From: Streptomyces sp. NBC_00234
GTDB lineage: Bacteria > Actinomycetota > Actinomycetes > Streptomycetales > Streptomycetaceae
DNA: 64,000 nt
Direction of reading: 5' to 3'
Assembly (NCBI RefSeq): GCF_036195325.1
Contig: NZ_CP108101.1
Coordinates: forward strand, 5,394,001 to 5,458,000
Position numbers and translations under genes: made by a program. This document shows positions 47,995 to 57,866 of the stretch, piece by piece (the stretch's first letter is position 1; every line of letters begins with the position of its first letter). The notes under the pieces were generated by a model. The model ran no database searches. It had not been told where the DNA came from and saw only the letters and a list, made by a program, of their open reading frames with translations.

Positions 47995-50093
47995 CGGGGG
48001 CGGCCGGAGGGGGCGCAGAGGGCGGATGGGACCGCACCACCCTTGCCCTGATGAACCTCGTGATGGCGGCGACCGTACGCATCCATCGGCCGGACCCCGG
48101 GTATGCCCCTGACGGAACCGGCAGGGGCTTCCTGGGCAGCGGCTTCTTCATCGCCCCGAGCTGGGTCCTCACATGCGCGCACGTCGCGATGCAGGGGGAG
48201 GGGCGCGAAGTGGACGTGGTGTTCCGGGCCGACCGCGACAGCGCCGCCGAGACGTCCGTCGCGGGGACGGTCGTCGCGACGCTGCCGGAGCCGGGGCCGG
48301 GCACGCCCGGCGGACCGGGACTCCGTCCGCCCGTCGGCTGGGCCGCTCCGGACCTGGCCCTGATCCGCCTACTGCGGCCGGTCGAGCACGCCTGTGTGTA
48401 CGTCACCGAGCGCCCGGCCGCCATGCTGCCGGGCGGCACCGTCCACTACGTGGGCTGGACCGGCCCGCGCGACGGGCAGCTGGCGGCGGTGACCGGCGAC
48501 TGCACGGTCAAGGGGATGTTCGGCGGTCCGGCCGACGCCGAGCAGCAGATCCGGCTGGGCGGGGACTGGCTGGAGCCGGGGATGTCCGGCGGTCCCGTCG
48601 TCGACCTGGCCCGCGGCGAGGTGGTCGGCGTCCTCAAGTCACGCCTCGAGGGCGAGCAGGGCGGGACCGCGATCGGCATCGAGCGGCTGCGCACCATGCC
48701 CGTGCCCGGAGCCGCCCCCGAGGATCCGCCCGTGGACGTCTACCAGGCGGTCTTCCACGCCCACGACCGGTACCACGCCGACCGGCACAACAGCCCCGCC
48801 AGTACCGAACGGACCTGGGCCGACACCCAGAGCGAACTCCCCGCCAGGCCGGGACGCGCGCTCAGCCCGAAACAGCGCATCGACCTGCTCGGGCGGCTCG
48901 CCGACTTCCCGCCGCCGGTCAGCACCCGGGGCCTGCTCGACCTGCTGGACTGCCTCCCCGACGTCCACTCGCGGGACCACCGGCCCGCCCCGCGCGGCTG
49001 GCGGGACGGGCTCGGCGCGCTGTACGAGGCGCGCGACGGCGACGGCGCGCTCGAACTGATCCTGCGCTACTGCATGGCCGTCATCGCCGCCGACCGGCCG
49101 TACGGCTCCCCGCCCACGGCGGCCGCCGCGCAGAACCTGTGGGACTGGGTCCGCAGGATGGCCGAGGACCACCTCTCCAGGAGCTTCCGCAAGGAGCTGG
49201 CCGTCCTGTGGGGCGCCGCCCGCCACCGCCCGGACGTCGAGCACCGCAGACCCACCGCGCCATCGGCCGAACCGGCCCGGCACAGGGAGCGGCTCTTCGT
49301 GCTGCTGGCGCTGGAACTGCGTGGCTGGGAGCAGGGCCGCTACGACTGGCGGATCAGCGTCGGCGACACCCTCGGGGACTTCCTGCCCGTGGAGGAGGAT
49401 GTCCGGGGCACCGCGCTGGCCGACCTGCCGGGCCGGCTCGCCGCGCCGCTGGCCGAGGCGTTCCGGCGCTGCGACGAGCCGGACGGGCCCGCCGTCCTCC
49501 AGATCGCGGTCGGCCGGTCGATGCTCGGCCTGGACTTCGACAACTGGCGCCTGGCGCCCGGTGATCCGCCGCTCGGAGCCGTACGCCCCGTCGTCGTCCG
49601 CTGCTCCGACCAGCCCCCCAGGAGCGAGGAGTGGCTGAAGGAGCGCAAGGCGCGCTGGAACCGGACGGGGACGGCCCCGCTGCGGGCCGAGGCGCTCGAC
49701 TGCGAGAGCGGCATCAGGGTCCGCGTCCCGGAGGTGGACGGACTGCGCACCCTGGCGTACGGCACGGTCCCGCTGTTGTGCCACTACGGCTCGGACACCC
49801 GGCCCGATGCCGCGGCGGGGTTCGACCGGCTGCTGAGCAGCGGTTTCGGCGTGGCGCTGTGGCGGCGGCGCGGGGCGGATGCCGACGCGGTCTGTACGGA
49901 GTTCCACCGGCGAGCCGGCGACACGGTGGGCGAAACCCGCTCCACCGAGCAACTTCCGTACAGAGTGTATGAGTTGAGAAAAGGTGTCCATGCGAGCCGT
50001 ATTGAGACGTACTGGTCGGCCGGCATGACGCTCTACTACGACGACCCGCACCACCCCCTGCCCGGATCCGAGCAGCTCCTGGAGGCGCCATGA
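47991..50093 (+). CDS. Trypsin-like serine protease with VMAP-like C-terminal region
   Basis: 700-residue cytoplasmic protease (no signal peptide). The chymotrypsin fold covers residues ~20-225 with catalytic His64 (LTCAHVAM), Asp121 (PDLALIRL) and Ser199 (GMSGGPVVD). A helical middle region (~280-430) is followed by a C-terminal domain (ALELRGWEQGRYDWRISVGDTLGDFLP, through ETYWSAGMTLYYDDP). The latter matches, as far as I can recall, the vWA-MoxR-associated protein (VMAP) C-terminal region. In such systems the protease is the presumed effector released by the MoxR/vWA module. Confidence 0.85.
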   Translation: MTGAAGGGAEGGWDRTTLALMNLVMAATVRIHRPDPGYAPDGTGRGFLGSGFFIAPSWVLTCAHVAMQGEGREVDVVFRADRDSAAETSVAGTVVATLPEPGPGTPGGPGLRPPVGWAAPDLALIRLLRPVEHACVYVTERPAAMLPGGTVHYVGWTGPRDGQLAAVTGDCTVKGMFGGPADAEQQIRLGGDWLEPGMSGGPVVDLARGEVVGVLKSRLEGEQGGTAIGIERLRTMPVPGAAPEDPPVDVYQAVFHAHDRYHADRHNSPASTERTWADTQSELPARPGRALSPKQRIDLLGRLADFPPPVSTRGLLDLLDCLPDVHSRDHRPAPRGWRDGLGALYEARDGDGALELILRYCMAVIAADRPYGSPPTAAAAQNLWDWVRRMAEDHLSRSFRKELAVLWGAARHRPDVEHRRPTAPSAEPARHRERLFVLLALELRGWEQGRYDWRISVGDTLGDFLPVEEDVRGTALADLPGRLAAPLAEAFRRCDEPDGPAVLQIAVGRSMLGLDFDNWRLAPGDPPLGAVRPVVVRCSDQPPRSEEWLKERKARWNRTGTAPLRAEALDCESGIRVRVPEVDGLRTLAYGTVPLLCHYGSDTRPDAAAGFDRLLSSGFGVALWRRRGADADAVCTEFHRRAGDTVGETRSTEQLPYRVYELRKGVHASRIETYWSAGMTLYYDDPHHPLPGSEQLLEAP

Positions 50094-50200
50094 CCGCAGG
50101 CTCCGGCCCGCCCCTTACGGTGCGTGCATCGGATCGCTACCGTGAAGCACGCTTGGCAACGGCCGCCCCGGTGGACGAGCGACGACGAGGAACGCTATGA
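50090..50200 (+). CDS. 36-residue ORF coupled to the genes on both sides
   Basis: A complete frame filling the gap between the protease and MoxR genes. Its ATG overlaps the protease stop (ATGA) with GGAGG five bases upstream, and its TGA overlaps the MoxR start (ATGA). The peptide is MTAGSGPPLTVRASD then a basic Arg-rich end (RYREARLATAAPVDERRRGTL), without known motif. It may be a true peptide subunit or a translational relay that keeps ribosomes moving into the MoxR gene. Confidence 0.55.
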   Translation: MTAGSGPPLTVRASDRYREARLATAAPVDERRRGTL

Positions 50201-51222
50201 GTGAACCCAGTGAGTGGCTCATCTACCGAGGGGCCGGCGAACCGCACGAGGGGATCGGGCGGCTGCCCGCGCCGCCGCCCTGGCGGGACTTCGCCGGTCG
50301 CGCCACGCCCGCGGACGGCGGGACGGACGGCTCCGCCGACCGGCGGCTCGGCAGCCACCGGCACATGGCCGAGCTGCACCGGCCGGGCGCCGAGGAACTC
50401 GAAATGATCAATGCCGCGCTCTATCTCCGGAGGCCGCTGCTGGTCACCGGGAGCCCCGGTGCGGGCAAGAGCACCCTGGCCCACTCGGTCGCCCATGAAC
50501 TGGGCCTGGGCCGCGTGCTGCGCTGGCCCGTCGTCAGCCGCTCGACACTGCTCGACGGGCTGTACCACTACGACGCCATCGCCCGTCTCCAGGACGTCCA
50601 GATAGCCGCGCACGCCGGTGCCGTCGCGGCGGACGGAGCCGATCCGGCCGACAGCATCGGCAGCTACATCCGGCTCGGCCCGCTCGGCACGGCGCTGCTG
50701 CCGTCCGACCGGCCCCGGGTGCTGCTCATCGACGAGCTGGACAAGAGCGACATCGACCTGCCGAACGACCTCCTCAACGTGCTGGAGGAGGGCGAGTTCG
50801 CCATTCCGGAGCTGGAGCGGATCGCCGACCGGCTGCCCGACGGCGAGGCGGTGGTCCTCGACAACGACGGCAACAAGGTCGCGATCAGGGGCGGACGGGT
50901 GCAGTGCTCGGCCTTCCCCTTCATCGTCCTCACGAGCAACGGCGAGCGCGACTTCCCCGCCCCGCTCATGAGGCGCTGCATCCACCTGGAGCTCGGCCGC
51001 CCCGACCACCAGCGGCTGGCCACGTTCGTACGCGCACACCTCGGCGACGAGGCGGCCCGCTCGGGCGACGACCTCATCTCGCACTTCCTGGAGCGTTCGC
51101 GCGGTGAACTGCTCGCCACCGACCAGCTGTTGAACGCGATCTACCTCACCGACGCCGCTGCCCCGGCCGGCCGTGACCGCCTCGCCGACCTGCTCATCCA
51201 GCGACTCGACCGGCCGAGGTGA
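50197..51222 (+). CDS. MoxR-family AAA+ ATPase
   Basis: 341-residue AAA+ ATPase. Walker A is GSPGAGKST (85-93), Walker B RVLLIDELDKSD (~175-186), sensor 1 FPFIVLTSNGERDFP and the arginine finger region APLMRRCIHLEL. MoxR ATPases work as chaperones with von Willebrand A partners; here the vWA protein is the next gene, eight bases away. It probably couples ATP hydrolysis to activation of the upstream protease/VMAP protein. Confidence 0.9.
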   Translation: MSEPSEWLIYRGAGEPHEGIGRLPAPPPWRDFAGRATPADGGTDGSADRRLGSHRHMAELHRPGAEELEMINAALYLRRPLLVTGSPGAGKSTLAHSVAHELGLGRVLRWPVVSRSTLLDGLYHYDAIARLQDVQIAAHAGAVAADGADPADSIGSYIRLGPLGTALLPSDRPRVLLIDELDKSDIDLPNDLLNVLEEGEFAIPELERIADRLPDGEAVVLDNDGNKVAIRGGRVQCSAFPFIVLTSNGERDFPAPLMRRCIHLELGRPDHQRLATFVRAHLGDEAARSGDDLISHFLERSRGELLATDQLLNAIYLTDAAAPAGRDRLADLLIQRLDRPR

Positions 51223-51229
51223 TGCACTG

Positions 51230-54200
51230 ATGCCCGACGTCACGGCACGGCACGGACCGGAGGAGGGTCCGGAGCCCTACGACGGGCACCTGCTGACCGC
51301 GCTCGTCGCCCGCCTGCGCGAGGGCGGGCTCGACCCCGACGCCGAGCAGCTCTGCGACGCCCTCTGGCTCGCCCGGTGGACCCGGGTCGCCGGTGCGTTA
51401 CCCGACGGCGAGGGGGACCCGGCCGTGCGTGCCGCCCCGCCAGGCGAGGAGGCCGCCACCGGACCCGCCGTACGTCCCGCCGAGCGTGCCGGAACACCGG
51501 ACACGGCTGCGGAGGACACTGTTCCGGAGCAGCCGGAGGCCACGGGTCCGGACCGCCGGATCTCCCTGTACCCCGTTCCGCACGGAGCGGACGCGGGCGA
51601 CCCGGACCGGCCGGGCGGCACCGGGTCCCGCGTCGGCCGCGGGACCGGCGCCTCGGCGCTCCCGCTCGGCGTGCCCGCCGCCCCCGCACTGCCCGCCCTG
51701 CTCGAACTCCAGCGCGCCCTGCGCCCGTTGCAGCGCTACCGGCCCGCGGCGCCGCCCCTGCGCACCACCCTGGACGAGGTGGCGACCGCGGAACTCAGCG
51801 CACGCGCGGGAGGACTCATCATTCCGGTGTTCCGCGGAGTGGCCCGGGCGGACGCACTCCTCCAGTTCGTCATGGACGCCTCGTCGTCCATGCGGGTCTG
51901 GGACCGGATGTTCATAGAATTCCAGCAGATATTCAGCCAGTTGGGCGCCTTCAGGGACGTCCAGGTGCGCTATCTGCACCAGGGGCCCGACGGCGCGCCC
52001 GCCGTGAGCCGCAGCCCCGACCCGGGCGCGGCGCCCCTGAACTCCGCGGATCGGCTCAGCGACCCCACCGGCCGCCGGGTCACCGTCCTGGTCAGCGACT
52101 GCGCCGGACCCGTCTGGCACAGCGGGCAGGCCCACCGGCTGCTGCACCACCTCGCCCGCCAGGCCCCCACCGCCGTGCTCCAGCCCCTGCCGCAGCGCAT
52201 GTGGAACCGCACCGCACTGCCGGTCACCTACGGCGTCCTGTCACGCGGCGAAGGCGCCGCCGGAGCCGTCGTCAAGGTCGCCGCGGACGCCGGAGCGCTC
52301 CCGAAGGCGCACGACGGAGCCCTCGCCGTCCCCGTGCTGCCGCCCGTGGCCGGCGCCCTTGCGGCCTGGGCGGGGCTGCTCGCCGGTACCGGAGGCGGGC
52401 GGATCTCCGGAGCCGTCGGCTGGGTGCGCGCGGACCAGCCCGCCGCCGCCCCGCAGCGCACCGGCAGCCGGCCGTCCTCGCTCCAACTGGTCAGCCGCTT
52501 CCGCTCGGCCGCCTCCCCGGCCGCCGGACAGCTGGCCGTCTACCTCGCCGCCGCCCCGCTGTACCTGCCGGTCATGCAGCTCGTCCAGCGCACGATGCTG
52601 CCGGACTCGGGCCCCTCGGAGCTGGCCGAGGTGCTGCTCAGCGGGCTGCTCACGCGCAGCAGGAGCGACGGCGCGGAGGGCGGGCAGTGGTACGAGTTCA
52701 CGCCCGGCGTCCAGGAGGCGCTGCTCGGGCCGCTCGGCCGGGACGAGGCCCTGCTCGTACTCAAACACTGCTCGGAGTACATCGAGCAGCGGTTCGGAAA
52801 GGCGGGCCCGAACTTCCCGGCCCTGGCCCTGGCGCAGCTCGGCGACGCGAGAACGGGCTCCGCGTACCGCTCCGGCCGCCCGGCCGGCGGCATCGACCGG
52901 GACGCCGAAGCCGAAGCCGATGCCGACGGCGACGCCGAGAACGGCGGCTCCCGCGCCCCGCACCCCTTCGCGGAGGTCGCGGCGCGCGTCCTGGAGCGGT
53001 TCATGCCGCTGCCCGAGCAGTTCGCCTACTACGGCGAGCGGCGCGGGCGCCACGAGCCCGACCCGACGACCACCACCGCGGTGGCCCGCGCCCGCGCGCT
53101 GCTGCGGCAGTTCGAGTCGGACAGCATGGTTCAGTACCTGATCGACGCCGTACAGCTGCTGCGCGGCGCCACCTACCGCGACCAGGTGTCGGTCTCCGAT
53201 CCGGAGCTGTGGGCGGAGTACGCGCGCTGTCTGCTGCGGCTCTGGGAGGTGCAGGGCGGGAACGAGCTGCTGCGGGAGTCGGAGGAGGCCGCCGAGCGTG
53301 CCGCCTCCCACCCCGGGGCCGTACGCGAACGGGCCGTGCTGGCCAAGGTGCTGCACGCCGCCGCGGACGACCGGCGGCGGCGCGGTGACCGGCGCGGCGC
53401 CCTGGACCTGCTGCGGCGCGCGGACCGCGAGTACACCGTGGCCTGCGCCGCGCCCGGCCTGGACCCGGCGGAGGCCCTGCGGCTCACGCTGGAACGGGTG
53501 CGGGCCCTGGAGGCGCAGTGGCGGCTCGGCGGCGACACCGCCCTGCTCCAGGCGGCCGTCGGCATGCTGGAGGCGTTCGCCGACGTCTGGCCCGACCAGG
53601 AGAACCGTCCCACCAGTCTCGTGCTGACCCACGGCCGTGTCCTGCTGCGGCTCACCGGCGCGACCAACGACACCGAACAGTCCCGGGTGTACGCCCGCCA
53701 GGCCGCCCGCTCGCTGCGCAAGGCGTTCGCCCCCGGCGCCGCCCCGCACACGACCGGCACCCAGGTGCGGATCCTGCTGGACCTGGTGGACGCCCTGCTG
53801 AGCTGCGGGGACGCCCCGGACGAGGCCGCGACCCTGATCGAACAGGCCCTGGAGACCGTACGGGAACAGCGGATGCGCGCCCAGCTCCAGACCAGGGCGG
53901 GCCGGGTCCATGTCGCACGGTACGAACTCAGCGGTGACACGGCCGAACTGGTCGAGGCGGCCGACTGGTTCACCCGGGCGGCCCGTGGCGTTCCCCGTGA
54001 CTCGCAGGATCACGCGGACCTCCTCGCCGAGTGGGGGACCGCCCTGCTCCGCCGGGCCGAACTGCCCGACGGGGACCGGTACATCGGCGCGGCCGTCCGG
54101 GTGTTGCGCGACTGCCGTACGGAGACGGCGGCTGGCAGCCCGCGCCTGGCGGGCCGGCTGCTGGCCCTCGGGCGCGCGGTGATGCTGCGCCACCGGGCCA

Positions 54201-54622
54201 CCGAGGACCGGGTCGATCTGCGGGAGGCGGAGCACCTGTTCGGCCTGGCGGCGCAGGAGGCGCGCGATCCGCTGACAGCGGCGCGGTGCTGGCTGGAGCT
54301 GGGGCGGTCCCATCTCGATGCCTCCCGGGTGCTTCAGCGGCCCGCAAGGCTCGACGAGGCGGCGGAGGCGTTCCGCGACGCGGCCGAGAGCGCCAGGACC
54401 GCGGAAGCGGAGCTGGACAGTCCGCAAGAACGTGAACAGGCGGTGGAGTTGGGTGCTACAGCCAACCACTGGCGGGGTATGACCTATGAGGAGGCGGGAC
54501 GTCCCAGAGCCGCGCGCGACGCGTACCGGGCCGCCCGCCAGGAGTGGCGCAAGCTGCCGGACGGAGGCGGTGCGTCGGGCGAGTCGACCGAGGGGCGACT
54601 GCTGGCGCTGGGAGGGGGCTGA
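51230..54622 (+). CDS. vWA-domain protein with long TPR-like C-terminus (SAV_2336 type)
   Basis: 1130-residue protein. Residues ~1-55 form a conserved helical start, followed by a disordered linker to ~150. A vWA domain has the MIDAS motif DASSS at 216-220 (LLQFVMDASSSMRVWDRMF). From ~560 to the end are repeated helical pairs like TPRs (RDQVSVSDPELWAEYARCLLRLWEVQGG, DLVDALLSCGDAPDEAATLIEQALETV). It matches what is annotated in Streptomyces as SAV_2336 N-terminal domain-related. It is the metal-dependent adaptor expected to work with the MoxR ATPase. Start ATG 51230 is eight bases after the MoxR stop. Confidence 0.85.
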   Translation: MPDVTARHGPEEGPEPYDGHLLTALVARLREGGLDPDAEQLCDALWLARWTRVAGALPDGEGDPAVRAAPPGEEAATGPAVRPAERAGTPDTAAEDTVPEQPEATGPDRRISLYPVPHGADAGDPDRPGGTGSRVGRGTGASALPLGVPAAPALPALLELQRALRPLQRYRPAAPPLRTTLDEVATAELSARAGGLIIPVFRGVARADALLQFVMDASSSMRVWDRMFIEFQQIFSQLGAFRDVQVRYLHQGPDGAPAVSRSPDPGAAPLNSADRLSDPTGRRVTVLVSDCAGPVWHSGQAHRLLHHLARQAPTAVLQPLPQRMWNRTALPVTYGVLSRGEGAAGAVVKVAADAGALPKAHDGALAVPVLPPVAGALAAWAGLLAGTGGGRISGAVGWVRADQPAAAPQRTGSRPSSLQLVSRFRSAASPAAGQLAVYLAAAPLYLPVMQLVQRTMLPDSGPSELAEVLLSGLLTRSRSDGAEGGQWYEFTPGVQEALLGPLGRDEALLVLKHCSEYIEQRFGKAGPNFPALALAQLGDARTGSAYRSGRPAGGIDRDAEAEADADGDAENGGSRAPHPFAEVAARVLERFMPLPEQFAYYGERRGRHEPDPTTTTAVARARALLRQFESDSMVQYLIDAVQLLRGATYRDQVSVSDPELWAEYARCLLRLWEVQGGNELLRESEEAAERAASHPGAVRERAVLAKVLHAAADDRRRRGDRRGALDLLRRADREYTVACAAPGLDPAEALRLTLERVRALEAQWRLGGDTALLQAAVGMLEAFADVWPDQENRPTSLVLTHGRVLLRLTGATNDTEQSRVYARQAARSLRKAFAPGAAPHTTGTQVRILLDLVDALLSCGDAPDEAATLIEQALETVREQRMRAQLQTRAGRVHVARYELSGDTAELVEAADWFTRAARGVPRDSQDHADLLAEWGTALLRRAELPDGDRYIGAAVRVLRDCRTETAAGSPRLAGRLLALGRAVMLRHRATEDRVDLREAEHLFGLAAQEARDPLTAARCWLELGRSHLDASRVLQRPARLDEAAEAFRDAAESARTAEAELDSPQEREQAVELGATANHWRGMTYEEAGRPRAARDAYRAARQEWRKLPDGGGASGESTEGRLLALGGG

Positions 54623-54725
54623 AGGCCCGGGCGCGGGCCCGGCCGGGTTCCGCACCCTCTGCCGGGCGATGGGCGTTCAACGGCGAGCGCCCGAAGCTGT
54701 GTTCAACGGTGAGTACGTCAGGGGT

Positions 54726-54747
54726 GTGCGCCCGTGGGCGGGCGCAC
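54726..54747 (+). terminator. Hairpin upstream of fxsA
   Basis: 9-bp perfect stem GTGCGCCCG / CGGGCGCAC with loop TGGG, 37 bp before the fxsA start. It lies in the 162-bp gap after the vWA gene and may be a terminator or attenuator separating the two halves of the array. Confidence 0.5.
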
Positions 54748-54784
54748 GGCCACGAACCGAGTACGACAGCAACGGGGAGTCGTG

Positions 54785-54997
54785 ATGGACCAGTCAGTAC
54801 GTGAGAACAACGCGCCGGACGTGATGCCGCACGCCGGGACGGAGGGCGCGCCGGACGCGCTGCCGGACCTGCTCGGGCTCGATCTGGCGGCCCTGCGGAC
54901 CCTCGACCACCCCGTACTCTCCGCGGTGGTCGCGGACCTGCGGGACCGGGCCGAGCAGCCGCGGGAGACGCTGTGGGGCTTCACGAGCGCATTCTGA
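54785..54997 (+). CDS. fxsA: FxSxx-COOH RiPP precursor peptide
   Basis: 70-residue precursor peptide. The C-terminus reads GFTSAF, i.e. the diagnostic Phe-x-Ser-x-x-COOH. The upstream leader includes DALPDLLGLDLAALRTLDHPVLSAVVADLRDRAEQP, conserved in FxsA peptides. In this family a radical SAM enzyme links the Phe ring to the Ser to form a three-residue cyclophane. ATG 54785 follows GGGGAG. It stands immediately before fxsB. Confidence 0.9.
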   Translation: MDQSVRENNAPDVMPHAGTEGAPDALPDLLGLDLAALRTLDHPVLSAVVADLRDRAEQPRETLWGFTSAF

Positions 54998-55181
54998 ACG
55001 GGGCGACGGCACCCGCCCCGTGGGGCGACCCGGTCGGTTTCGGCCGGGGAGTCCCCGGGAACAGGACGTGCTCGCGCCGCCGGGTTTGCGCCCGCATCAG
55101 GCCAGGGATACTCGATTCGGACCGGCGGCGGGGGCCGTACGAAGGGCCGTACACGGGCCCGGACAGTATGGGGGTGCCGGA

Positions 55182-56396
55182 GTGTCCCGGAAGGCAACCT
55201 CGGGCGCGGCGCCGCGCAGCGGCCCCGTGACCCCCGTCCCTTTCGGACAGTTCATCGTCAAAGTGCACGGACGCTGCAATCTGGCCTGCCGCTACTGCTA
55301 CCTCTACGAGGGCCCGGACACCACCTGGCGCGAGCGCCCCGCCGCCGCGTCCCCGGCCGTCCTGGACCGGACCGCCGCCCGCATCGGCGAGCACGCCGCG
55401 GCCCACGGGCTCGGGGAGCTCGCCCTCGTCCTGCACGGGGGCGAACCCCTGCTCGCCGGCGCGGACCGGCTCGCCGCCTTCGCCACGCAGGTACGCGCAC
55501 GGGTCCCCGGCGGCTGCGCCGTCCGCACCACCGTGCAGACCAACGCCACCCTGCTCACCGACGCGCGCGTCGCCACCCTCGCGCGGCACGGCATACGCGT
55601 CGGCATCAGCCTCGACGGCGGTCTGGCCGCCCACAACACCCAGCGCCTGGACCACGCGGGACGCCCCTCCTGGCCCGCCGCCTCGCGCGGCGCCCGGCTG
55701 CTCGCCGAGCGGCACCCGGAGGCGTACGCGGGCATCCTCACCGTGGTCGACCCGCGCACCGACCCGGTGGAGATGTACGAGTCGCTGCTCGCCCTGCGGC
55801 CCCCGGCCCTGGACCTGCTGCTGCCGCACGGCAACTGGACCTCACCGCCGCCCGGTCTGCCCGCCGGGGCGGAGCCCCCGGCGGAGCCCGCGGGTTCGGC
55901 CGGGCCGACCCCGTACGGCGACTGGCTGTGCGCCGTCTTCGACCGCTGGTGGCCCGCCGGGCGCCGCGAGACCCGGGTCCGGCTCTTCGAGGAGTGCCTC
56001 GCCCTGCTGCTGGGCCTGCCCGCCGCCACGGAGTCCCTGGGCCTCGACCCGGTCAACGCCGTCGTGGTGGAGACCGACGGAGCCATCGAGCAGGTCGACT
56101 CGCTCAAGTCCGCCTACGACACGGCGGCGGCCACCGGACTCGACGTCTTCCGCCACACCTTCGACGAAGCGCTGCGCCACCCCGGCGTCGCCGCCCGCCA
56201 GGCGGGCGCCGAGGCACTCTCGCCGGTCTGCCGCGGCTGCCCGCTGCTCACGGTCTGCGGCGGCGGCCACTACGCCCACCGCTACCGCGCGGGCCACGGC
56301 TTCACCCATCCCTCCGTCTACTGCGCCGACCTCGACCGGCTGATCCGCCACGTCGCGGACCGGCTGGCCGACGCGACCGCGGGAGACCCTCCATGA
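55182..56396 (+). CDS. fxsB: FxsB-type cyclophane-forming radical SAM/SPASM maturase
   Basis: 404-residue radical SAM enzyme with CNLACRYC at residues 32-39, the HGGEPLLAG SAM segment and a reduced C-terminal Cys cluster (PVCRGCPLLTVCGGGHYAHRY) typical of FxsB. It would act on FxsA. The GTG at 55182 was chosen to begin shortly before the catalytic domain; the frame is open upstream to 55020 but that part is Pro/Arg-rich. It overlaps the next gene by four bases (ATGA). Confidence 0.9.
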   Translation: MSRKATSGAAPRSGPVTPVPFGQFIVKVHGRCNLACRYCYLYEGPDTTWRERPAAASPAVLDRTAARIGEHAAAHGLGELALVLHGGEPLLAGADRLAAFATQVRARVPGGCAVRTTVQTNATLLTDARVATLARHGIRVGISLDGGLAAHNTQRLDHAGRPSWPAASRGARLLAERHPEAYAGILTVVDPRTDPVEMYESLLALRPPALDLLLPHGNWTSPPPGLPAGAEPPAEPAGSAGPTPYGDWLCAVFDRWWPAGRRETRVRLFEECLALLLGLPAATESLGLDPVNAVVVETDGAIEQVDSLKSAYDTAAATGLDVFRHTFDEALRHPGVAARQAGAEALSPVCRGCPLLTVCGGGHYAHRYRAGHGFTHPSVYCADLDRLIRHVADRLADATAGDPP

Positions 56397-57775
56397 GTCC
56401 CGCCCTGCCCGAAGGCGCGCTGCGCGCACTCGGCCGCACGGAGGGCGACGCGGACACCCTCGGCCTGCTCGTGCGCGACCAGGACACCCGCCGGTTCGTC
56501 CTCCTGCGCGCCCTGCTCGACGCGGCGGCCCAGGCACCGGACAGGATCTGTCCGCCCGGCCTGCGTCACCGGGTGGCCACCGACTGGGCGCTTCTGGAGG
56601 CGGCCGACCGTGCGGACAGGGCCGCCACCCGGTCCGTGCTGCTCTACCCGCTCGTGGGCCCCTGGGTCCTGCGCTGTCTGCACGGCCTCACCGGAGCCGC
56701 CCCCGGCCCCGAACTCCGTGCGGATCTCGACCATTTGGGAGCCCTCGCGGTGGCCGCCGCGGCCCGCGCCCGGCTGTCCTTCACCACCCGGCTCACCGCA
56801 GGCGGACCGGTGCTCTCGCTCCCGACCGTCGGAGCACTGGACATCGCGCCCGGAGAGGTGGATGTCACTGCCGACAAAGGGGAATTGACCTTACGTCAGG
56901 ATCGGACGGGGGAGGTCGTCGTGCAGCTCGAATCCGGTACCGCGCGCTCCTGGGACCCCCGCTGGCGGCCGACCCGCACGCTGCCTCCCCTGCTGGCCGG
57001 CGACGCCCCCGTCCCCATGGACGACCTCGACCCGTACCGGACGGCGGGCGACAGCCCCGAACCCCACGGGCTGAGCGCCGCCGTCCGGGTCGACGGCCCG
57101 GCGCGACAGGGCTGGGCGGAGTCCTGGGCGGGCGTGGCGGACCAACTGCGGACCGGCGGCCACCAGCGGCTGACCGAGGCCGCCGTCCTGCTGCGCTGTC
57201 TGGTGCCTCTCGCCCCGCCGCCCGGCTCCGGCCGCGGCGGAGGCGCGGCGCACTGCAGCGGTACCCGGCGCGAGGCGTTCGGCGCGGTGCTCAGCAGCCG
57301 GCCCGCCACCCCCGCCCACTTCGCCTCCACCCTCGTGCACGAGCTCCAGCACACCAAGATCGCGGCACTGAGCGCGATGACGCCCCTGCACCACGAGGGG
57401 CCCGACGCCCGGTACTTCGCCCCTTGGCGCCCCGACCCGCGCCCCTTCGACGGCCTCCTCCAGGGGGCCGTGTCGCACGCGGCCCTCGCCGACTACTGGC
57501 AGCAGTGCGCGCTAGGCGCGGAACATGCCGACCAGCGTGACCTGGCCTGGTCCGAACACGCCCGCCGCCGCGAACAGGTGGGTGCCGCCCTGCCCGTCCT
57601 GGCCGGATCCGGGGCGCTGACACCCGAGGGTCGAGTGATCGTCAACGAGTTGATCACGCTCTACCACCGTCTGGCGGAATCTCCGGCCCCAACGGGGCAT
57701 CAGGCGCGGGCGAGGGCGTATGTCCGAACGGCCCGGGTGATATGGCAGCAGAGGAAAGACTCGAAACGACTGTGA
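56393..57775 (+). CDS. HExxH-type (2-oxoglutarate-dependent) peptide beta-hydroxylase
   Basis: 460-residue protein of the HEXXH-motif family found beside FxsB. The metal motif is HELQH (316-320) in STLVHELQHTKIAAL. Members of this family were first thought to be peptidases and are now described as 2-oxoglutarate-dependent peptide hydroxylases. The first ~260 residues are helical, possibly for recognition of the modified FxsA. It is coupled to fxsB by an ATGA overlap. The likely job is hydroxylation of the cyclophane peptide, by family knowledge. Confidence 0.82.
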   Translation: MSPALPEGALRALGRTEGDADTLGLLVRDQDTRRFVLLRALLDAAAQAPDRICPPGLRHRVATDWALLEAADRADRAATRSVLLYPLVGPWVLRCLHGLTGAAPGPELRADLDHLGALAVAAAARARLSFTTRLTAGGPVLSLPTVGALDIAPGEVDVTADKGELTLRQDRTGEVVVQLESGTARSWDPRWRPTRTLPPLLAGDAPVPMDDLDPYRTAGDSPEPHGLSAAVRVDGPARQGWAESWAGVADQLRTGGHQRLTEAAVLLRCLVPLAPPPGSGRGGGAAHCSGTRREAFGAVLSSRPATPAHFASTLVHELQHTKIAALSAMTPLHHEGPDARYFAPWRPDPRPFDGLLQGAVSHAALADYWQQCALGAEHADQRDLAWSEHARRREQVGAALPVLAGSGALTPEGRVIVNELITLYHRLAESPAPTGHQARARAYVRTARVIWQQRKDSKRL

Positions 57776-57866
57776 ACAGGCGCTGCCGTCGCTGCGGGAA
57801 CATGCGGACCCGTCCGGTCGTCGGTGTATGTTGATTAGGCTTATAACGATGCAGGGAGACGGTTGA

